DNA from: Bosea sp. 685 | GTDB lineage: Bacteria > Pseudomonadota > Alphaproteobacteria > Rhizobiales > Beijerinckiaceae | DNA length: 64,000 nt | NCBI RefSeq assembly: GCF_031884435.1 | Contig: NZ_CP134779.1 | Span: forward strand, 1,922,001 to 1,986,000 | Direction of reading: 5' to 3' | Part shown: positions 59,186-64,000 of the stretch, one piece after another | How positions within the stretch are numbered: the stretch's first letter is position 1 | How the letters are laid out: every line of letters starts with the position of its first letter | Translations under genes and position numbers: made by a program | Notes under the pieces: model-generated | The model's input: the letters and a program-made list of their open reading frames with translations, nothing else | What the model was told of the DNA's origin: nothing | Database searches by the model: none

Positions 59186-60469
59186 ATGTTGACTGGCTCC
59201 TATCGCAAACGACTCGATGCCGATCTGATCCGTTGGGTCGGAGAGGGACTTCTCCCGGCCGAGAGCGCGACCTCCATCCGCCAATCGCTTGCCCGCGAGG
59301 GTGGCTTCAAGCTGCCGGCGCTGCTTGGCATGTTCGGCGGGCTCCTGATCGCTTCCAGCGTCGTGGCCTTTGTGGCGGCGAACTGGGAGGAGATGCCGCG
59401 GCTGGTGAAGCTCGGCATGATCCTGGTCAGCCTCGCGGCCGCGCTCGGCATTAGTGCAAGGCTGCAGGCGGGCGGCTCGACGCTGGGCGCCGATGCGGCC
59501 TCGACCTGCGGCACGCTGATCTTCGGCGCCGGCATCGCGCTGATCGGCCAGATGTACCATCTTCCGGCCGATTGGCCCGCGGGTGCATCCCTGGTCGCGA
59601 TCGGGGCGCTGCTCGTCGCGCTGCTGCTGCGTTCCAACGGCGCGCTGATCATCGCCTTCGTCGCGATGGCGGCGTGGAGTTGCGGACGTTGGGAGGAGAG
59701 TCGCGGCGCGCTGCACCTGCCCTTCTTCCTGCTCTATCTGCCGGCGCTCTGGCTTGCCTTCGGCCGTACAAATCGCTTCGTCCACCATGCTGCCGTGCTG
59801 GCGCTGGCGCTGTGGCTCGCGCTGTTGCCGGGCGACTGGCTCTATGGCCGCTTCGACTATGGCCTGCTCGCCTATGCGCTCGGGCTCGCGGCCGTCTATG
59901 TCGTGCTCGGGGCAGTCGCGCTCGATCGCGGCGGGCCGGCGCTGCTGACCTGCTGCCTGCCCTGGGGGCTGCTCGCCTTGATGGCCGTGCTCAGCGTCGA
60001 GCTGATCCGCATTCTCGACGCGTCTGAGTCGCGGGCCGGCAGCGCGGTCTGGTTGAACTATCTCGCCTATGGTCTTGCCGTTCCGGCGATCGCGGCGCTT
60101 CTGGCGCTGGCGCGCGAGAGGCGCTTTGCCCTGCCGCTGGCAACCGCGCTGCTGACCGCGCTGATCGTGCCGCTGGTGTTCTGGAGCGGGCGCGTCGTCG
60201 GGCTGCCGGGCAAGGCCGTCGTCGCGGGGCTGATCCTCGTCGCCGCGATCGGCTTCGTGGTCGCCGGCGTCTCGGGTGGGGTCCGGCGGATCATGCTGGC
60301 AGGCTCGGCCCTGTTCGGCCTCGCCATCCTGATCCTGCTCGGCCAGACCATCGGCACGCTGCTCGACCAGTCCGTGTTCTTCCTGGTCGCGGGCGGCTTG
60401 CTGCTCGCCCTGGCGGGCGGCGCACGCAAGCTGTTCGCGCGGCTGAGTCCCCCGGCGGAGGCGCGCTGA
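59186..60469 (+). CDS. DUF2157 family membrane protein
   Basis: Polytopic inner-membrane protein, 427 residues, about eleven to thirteen helices. The N-terminal DUF2157 domain (RKRLDADLIRWVGEGLLPAE, SSVVAFVAANWEEMPRLVKL) is followed by a long hydrophobic part. Function is unknown. The stop overlaps the start of the GDYXXLXY gene (TGATG), which is the usual partner. ATG 59186 is preferred over TTG 59177. Confidence 0.88.
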   Translation: MLTGSYRKRLDADLIRWVGEGLLPAESATSIRQSLAREGGFKLPALLGMFGGLLIASSVVAFVAANWEEMPRLVKLGMILVSLAAALGISARLQAGGSTLGADAASTCGTLIFGAGIALIGQMYHLPADWPAGASLVAIGALLVALLLRSNGALIIAFVAMAAWSCGRWEESRGALHLPFFLLYLPALWLAFGRTNRFVHHAAVLALALWLALLPGDWLYGRFDYGLLAYALGLAAVYVVLGAVALDRGGPALLTCCLPWGLLALMAVLSVELIRILDASESRAGSAVWLNYLAYGLAVPAIAALLALARERRFALPLATALLTALIVPLVFWSGRVVGLPGKAVVAGLILVAAIGFVVAGVSGGVRRIMLAGSALFGLAILILLGQTIGTLLDQSVFFLVAGGLLLALAGGARKLFARLSPPAEAR

Positions 60470-61089
60470 TGCGTATCGCAAGCGCCGACCGCCTCATTGC
60501 CCGCGTGCCGCTGCTCTGGCGCGCGCTTCTGGCCATTCTCGCTCTGTGCGGCGTGCTGCTTGCGCTCGTCGAGAGCCGCGCCACCATCCTGCGCTCTGGA
60601 ACCGAGGTTCGGCTGCGGACGGTGCCGGTCGATCCGCGCGACCTGTTCCGCGGCGACTATGTCGTGCTCGGCTACGAGATCAGCACGCTCGACCCGGCAA
60701 AGCTCGGCGGCGAGAGCGACTTCCGGCGCGGCGAGACCGTCCATGTCCGGCTTGCGCCGGGGCCGGACGGTTTTGCGCGCGCCGTCGCCCTCTCCAGAAG
60801 CCGGCCGGCGAGCACGGCGGCGGAGCCGGTGATTGCAGGGCGCGTCGTCGGCACCAATGCCTGCGGGACCAATGACAGCGGCGCTACTGATTGCTCGCAG
60901 GAGCGGCGCGGTTTGCGCGTTGCCTATGGGCTCGAAAGCTATTTCGTGCCGCAAGGCTCGGGTCTGGCGATCGAACGCACCGAGCGCCAGCGCATCGAGG
61001 TCGTGGCGGCGGTGTCGCCCTCCGGCGAAGCCGCGATCAAGCGCCTGCTGATCGACGGCAAGCTCGTCCACGCCGAGCCGCCTTACTGA
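60469..61089 (+). CDS. GDYXXLXY domain protein
   Basis: Membrane-anchored protein, 206 residues. One N-terminal helix (LLAILALCGVLLALVE) precedes the signature VDPRDLFRGDYVVLGYEIS near residue 60. A periplasmic beta-rich domain ends RLLIDGKLVHAEPPY. It forms a two-gene operon with the DUF2157 protein, with overlapping stop and start. The pair is widespread; its role is unknown. Confidence 0.9.
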   Translation: MRIASADRLIARVPLLWRALLAILALCGVLLALVESRATILRSGTEVRLRTVPVDPRDLFRGDYVVLGYEISTLDPAKLGGESDFRRGETVHVRLAPGPDGFARAVALSRSRPASTAAEPVIAGRVVGTNACGTNDSGATDCSQERRGLRVAYGLESYFVPQGSGLAIERTERQRIEVVAAVSPSGEAAIKRLLIDGKLVHAEPPY

Positions 61090-61210
61090 GCCGACTGCTG
61101 CGCTCAGCCTGCGGCGAGCGCTCGTAATCCTCCAGTCCCGTTCCGGCCACACCGCTGACACGCGGATGTGATCTCGTGTTTGGTGACCCGTGGAGGCTTT
61201 GTCTTTATAT

Positions 61211-61225
61211 GAACACGAGATGAAC
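61211..61225. promoter_or_regulatory. LexA/SOS-box-like site upstream of opgC
   Basis: GAACACGAGATGAAC is an exact GAAC-N7-GAAC, the reverse of the alphaproteobacterial LexA consensus GTTC-N7-GTTC. It directly follows an AT-rich TTTATAT that could be a -10. The next gene is opgC, 74 bases downstream. Binding is not shown. Confidence 0.5.
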
Positions 61226-61298
61226 ACCATGAGCAGGTAACGTTCATGTTGCGGCGGGGGAGCCAACCTCTGCCGTCAATGGCCTGGAGGAGCATCAG

Positions 61299-62507
61299 GT
61301 GTCGCAAGCGTTGATCTTCGGGCGCTTTCTGGCCTTTGGGCGGCACGCCGCGACCGCAGGGCTGCAGCCTGGGCGCGATGCGCGCATCGACATCATCCGC
61401 GGCCTGGCGCTGCTGGTCATCTTCATCAACCACATGCCCGGTAACGTCCTTGCGGGCTACACGCCGCATAATTTCGGCTTCTCGGATGCGGCCGACGCCT
61501 TCGTGCTGTTGGCAGGCGTCTCGGCCGCCCTGGCCTATGGGCCGTTGATCGACCGGCATGGGCTAACCTTCGGCACCCGCAGGATCGCGCGGCGGCTGCG
61601 GACGCTCTACATCGCCCATATCGCGGTTTTCCTGATCGTCTGCGGCGTCGTCGCGGCGGCGGTCACGCGCACGCAAAACCCGCTCTATATCGAGACGATC
61701 AACATCCAGCCCTTTTTCAGCGACACGCCGACGGCCTTGCTCCACGCGCTGACGCTGCAATATCAGCCGAACTATCTCGATATCCTGCCGCTCTATATCG
61801 CGCTCTTGGCGCTGTTCCCGCTGATCCATCTCGGCGTCCGCCTCAGCCCGGCCCTGACGCTCATTCTTTCGGCCGGGCTCTGGCAGGGTGCGGTCTTCCT
61901 CGAGCTGAACCTGCCCAATACGGGCTCCGCCGGCTGGTTCTTCAACCCCTTTGCCTGGCAGTTCCTCTTCACCATGGGCGTGGTGATCGGCCGGAGCCGG
62001 CAGCTCGGCTTGGTGGCCCCGCATCTGAGGCCGCTGGATGTCGCGGCGGCGGGCTATCTCGTCTTCGCCGTGATCGTCAAAACCGCTTCGGGCAACCCGT
62101 TCGGTATCGCCGCGATGAATGATTGGATCGATACCGTGCAGCTCGGAATGGACAAGACCAATCTCGGCTGGGAGCGCGTGCTCCATGTCGCGGCGCTGGC
62201 CTGGCTGGTGATCCGCTTCGTGCCGGTCGGCTCCGCCATGCTGAGCTCGTCTGCTGCCCGCCTTCTCGCCGGGCTCGGCCGGCACTCGCTCGAAGTCTTC
62301 TGCGCCGGCATCGTGCTCGCAATCATCGGCCAGGTCATCCTGGCGGAAACCGCCTTCGCTCTGGGCGTTCAGTTGCTGGTTTGCGCCATCGGCGTTACGA
62401 TGTTGATCGGATTAGGGGTTTTCCTCTCTTGGCATCATTCGGCATCGTCTCGCAATGCGCCCGCCAAACCGTCCCTCACGCTCGGCGCGTCGGGGCCGCA
62501 ACGCTGA
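61299..62507 (+). CDS. OpgC family membrane acyltransferase
   Basis: Integral membrane protein, 402 residues, GTG start, about ten helices. It carries the OpgC signature at its start, GRDARIDIIRGLALLVIFIN, with HMPGNVLAGYTPHNFGFSDA. Later blocks are LYIALLALFPLIHLG and LPNTGSAGWFFNPFAWQF. OpgC proteins succinylate osmoregulated periplasmic glucans in relatives. Its 3' end overlaps the following SGNH hydrolase gene, so the two may act as an acylation pair. A possible SOS box lies in its promoter. Confidence 0.9.
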   Translation: MSQALIFGRFLAFGRHAATAGLQPGRDARIDIIRGLALLVIFINHMPGNVLAGYTPHNFGFSDAADAFVLLAGVSAALAYGPLIDRHGLTFGTRRIARRLRTLYIAHIAVFLIVCGVVAAAVTRTQNPLYIETINIQPFFSDTPTALLHALTLQYQPNYLDILPLYIALLALFPLIHLGVRLSPALTLILSAGLWQGAVFLELNLPNTGSAGWFFNPFAWQFLFTMGVVIGRSRQLGLVAPHLRPLDVAAAGYLVFAVIVKTASGNPFGIAAMNDWIDTVQLGMDKTNLGWERVLHVAALAWLVIRFVPVGSAMLSSSAARLLAGLGRHSLEVFCAGIVLAIIGQVILAETAFALGVQLLVCAIGVTMLIGLGVFLSWHHSASSRNAPAKPSLTLGASGPQR

Positions 62508-63274
62508 TAGCGTTGCTGTTCGCCGGTCCGACCCTCGCCGGGCCGATGCCGGCGGGCACGATCACCGATTTGCGTTGCCGGCACGGCGCGGCGCAGCAGT
62601 CGTTCCTGCCGGAGCTGCCGGCGGCCAGGAAGGTGCTGCAGGAGACCGGCTCGGTGACGATCGTCGCGCTCGGCTCGTCGGCGACGGCGGGTTCCGGCGC
62701 CAGCGCCACCGATAAGAGCTACCCCGCGGTGCTGGAAGCGGAGCTGAAGCGGCGCCTTCCCAATGCCGAGGTCAAGGTCATCAACAAGGGCGTCGGCGGC
62801 CAGTCGGCCTACGACATGCTGTTGCGCATGGATGCCGACGTGATCGAGGAGAAGCCCTCGATCGTCATCTGGCAGACGGTGGTCAACGACGTGGTCCGCG
62901 ATGTCGGCGAGGAGAAGCTCGCCAAGATCCTGCGCAAGGGCATCAGGAAGGTCCACGAGGCCGGCATCGACATGGTCGTGATGGACCTGCAATGGCTGCC
63001 GCGCGAGGACCGCTATCCGAAATATGAGGATTACCGCGCCGTCCTGGCCAAGACCGCGCTGGAACACGCGGTCTCGATCTTTCCGCGCTATGCAATGATG
63101 CGGAATTGGGCGAGGTCGAAGCAGTTCTCCTCGGAGGAGCTGGTCGGCATGGACGGCCTGCACATGGTCGATTCCAGCTATCGCTGCCTGGCGATCCGCA
63201 TGGCCGACGGCCTCGTCAGCGGATTGACCGGGGAGAAGTCCGACTTCCCGGACAAGCCTCGTTCGACCAATTGA
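62429..63274 (+). CDS. SGNH/GDSL family hydrolase, exported
   Basis: Predicted periplasmic esterase, about 281 residues. A signal-like segment, GAATLIALLFAGPTLAG, is followed by block I IVALGSSATAGSGASATDKS, glycine block GVGGQSAYDML, block III IVIWQTVVNDV and block V VGMDGLHMVDSSY with the Asp-x-x-His pair. The GDS serine is in GSS. No ATG suits the start; TTG at 62429 is inferred, giving a 79-base overlap with opgC. It may remove or transfer acyl groups on envelope glycans. Confidence 0.8.
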   Translation: MASFGIVSQCARQTVPHARRVGAATLIALLFAGPTLAGPMPAGTITDLRCRHGAAQQSFLPELPAARKVLQETGSVTIVALGSSATAGSGASATDKSYPAVLEAELKRRLPNAEVKVINKGVGGQSAYDMLLRMDADVIEEKPSIVIWQTVVNDVVRDVGEEKLAKILRKGIRKVHEAGIDMVVMDLQWLPREDRYPKYEDYRAVLAKTALEHAVSIFPRYAMMRNWARSKQFSSEELVGMDGLHMVDSSYRCLAIRMADGLVSGLTGEKSDFPDKPRSTN

Positions 63275-63276
63275 TC

Positions 63277-64000
63277 TTAGCGCGAGAGCACTTCGATATC
63301 GCGGTCGAGGCCCGTCTCCACCTTGAAGTCGCGCGAATGGACCTGGCCTTCCTGCCTGGCGATCAGCACATAATCGCCTTCCGCCAGGACGACCTGCGGA
63401 AAGGCGCCGATCGCTTCGCGGATGACGTCGCCGCCGGGTGTCAGCACGCTGAAGGCGGTGCCGGCGAAAGCCTCGCCGCCGGGCGATGCGACCAGCTTCA
63501 GCGTCACCCGAGCGGCGCGGTGGTGCAAGGTGGCGTCCGTGACTTTACCCGACTCGACCTTCACGTCGGCGCGCTGGATCGCGTTCGAATCGCCATAGGT
63601 CGAAACGACGTGATAGGTGCCCTCCGGCAAGCGGATGAGTTCGCCGGCTTTGGCGTTGGAGACGACGAGGCGCCCTTCCGAATTACCCTGGAGCGGGACG
63701 AAGACCGAGAAGTTGAGCTGGTTTGCGGCAATCGGATTGTCGCCGATCGAGCCCGCCAGCGACAATCCGCCGGCACTGATCGAGACCTGGTCGCGCAGGC
63801 CCTGTGGGCCGAGCGTGATGCGCTTGGTGCCGCTGGCGAAACCATAGGCGGCGTGCAGCAGATAGGTGCCGGGTTCGAGCATGAAGACGGGCTGGGCATC
63901 GTTCGAGCGCGCGACGATGCGCGGCGGCGAACCGTCGGCAGTCTCGCTCAGGACGCGCCAGACCAGGCCGGAGCGGATCGGCTTGCGGTCGCCGGAGAAT
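63277..64000 (-). CDS. exported beta-rich protein, 5' end beyond window
   Basis: The reading frame stays open from 63277 to the window edge. Its first visible residues are FSGDRKPIRSGLVWRVL, before an internal methionine at 63882. About 241 residues are seen. They hold repeated beta-sandwich-like units of the form LEPGTYLLHAAYGFAS, LPEGTYHVVSTYGDSN and LAEGDYVLIARQEGQVHS, three copies of an (E/P)-G-x-Y-x-(L/V) strand about 95 residues apart. This resembles carboxypeptidase-regulatory-like or PEGA-like repeats. Function is unknown. It is convergent with the SGNH hydrolase gene. Confidence 0.75.
   Translation of the reverse strand, partial: FSGDRKPIRSGLVWRVLSETADGSPPRIVARSNDAQPVFMLEPGTYLLHAAYGFASGTKRITLGPQGLRDQVSISAGGLSLAGSIGDNPIAANQLNFSVFVPLQGNSEGRLVVSNAKAGELIRLPEGTYHVVSTYGDSNAIQRADVKVESGKVTDATLHHRAARVTLKLVASPGGEAFAGTAFSVLTPGGDVIREAIGAFPQVVLAEGDYVLIARQEGQVHSRDFKVETGLDRDIEVLSR

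Noticed and set aside
59108-60481. 457-codon minus-strand open frame
   Set aside because: Antisense to the DUF2157 membrane gene, whose hydrophobic pattern and operon partner are convincing.
61125-61160. tRNA 3'-end-like sequence before opgC
   Set aside because: Only a short stretch (TCCCGTTCCGGCCAC) looks like a T arm and acceptor; it cannot be folded with flanking bases and no parent tRNA is in the window.

Overview
The window is GC-rich, densely coded bacterial chromosome and looks like an alphaproteobacterium of the order Hyphomicrobiales (Rhizobiales), with Bosea or a close relative as the best guess. Grounds: the gene set (DUF3126, a bacterial transglutaminase-like cysteine peptidase, tandem PilZ, PAS_5, a folE/hisI/scaffold/yidD neighbourhood), TTAA-N7-TTAA CtrA-like sites, a GAAC-N7-GAAC SOS box of the alphaproteobacterial type, and several copies of the intergenic 'AACCGGTT' palindromic elements known from rhizobia. 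The genus is an inference. No transposase, integrase, phage gene or CRISPR array was seen.

Layout. 0.3-10.6 kb: gpt, two EamA exporters, a YfcG-like glutathione transferase, DUF805, ddl, an Lrp-type regulator divergent from an RhtA-like exporter, and a marR-emrA-emrB efflux operon. 10.6-17.9 kb: a PAS-GGDEF-EAL protein behind a CtrA-like box, a divergent PEP-carboxylase homologue, an Aas-like acyl-ACP synthetase and a DUF1190 protein. 18.0-21.7 kb: tRNA-Leu(TAA), then an ECF sigma/anti-sigma pair facing a metallo-hydrolase/TPR/DoxX operon across a perfect 16-bp inverted repeat. The far end carries a degenerate copy of the tRNA 3' end, so the segment resembles a small tRNA-targeted island. 22-28.7 kb: a secreted hydrolase divergent from an AmpR-like regulator, a DUF938 methyltransferase, a CorC/HlyC protein, and a rhodanese-ChrB fusion with the chromate transporter ChrA.

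28.7-42.2 kb: a flavin monooxygenase, small zinc-finger and lipoprotein genes, a DUF1624 acyltransferase with a twin CX3C tail, cysE, higBA with a visible operator, a LysR regulator divergent from an SHMT-like gene, a low-GC secreted orphan next to fused pseudogene fragments, then a TPP riboswitch and thiO-thiS-thiG, followed by a beta-lactamase-fold protein. 42.2-56.8 kb: small conserved proteins, gamma-carbonic anhydrase, the cysteine peptidase, HAD, PilZ and PAS proteins, a candidate sRNA with a strong terminator, rhomboid protease, CBS protein, RssA-like patatin, hisI, folE, an Fe-S scaffold, PAP2 phosphatase, yidD and a large membrane patatin. 57-64 kb: thrS, DUF2157 plus GDYXXLXY, OpgC overlapping an SGNH hydrolase, and a gene truncated by the window end.

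Working units are emrAB efflux, the ECF module, chrBA chromate resistance, thiOSG thiazole synthesis under TPP control, higBA, and the opgC/SGNH envelope-modification pair. The least expected signals are the tRNA-Leu 3'-end duplication around the ECF module, eleven 15-19 bp tandem duplications whose unit length is 15 or 18 inside genes, the composite pseudogene next to the AT-rich orphan, an SOS-type box before opgC, and altered catalytic motifs in the PEP-carboxylase homologue.
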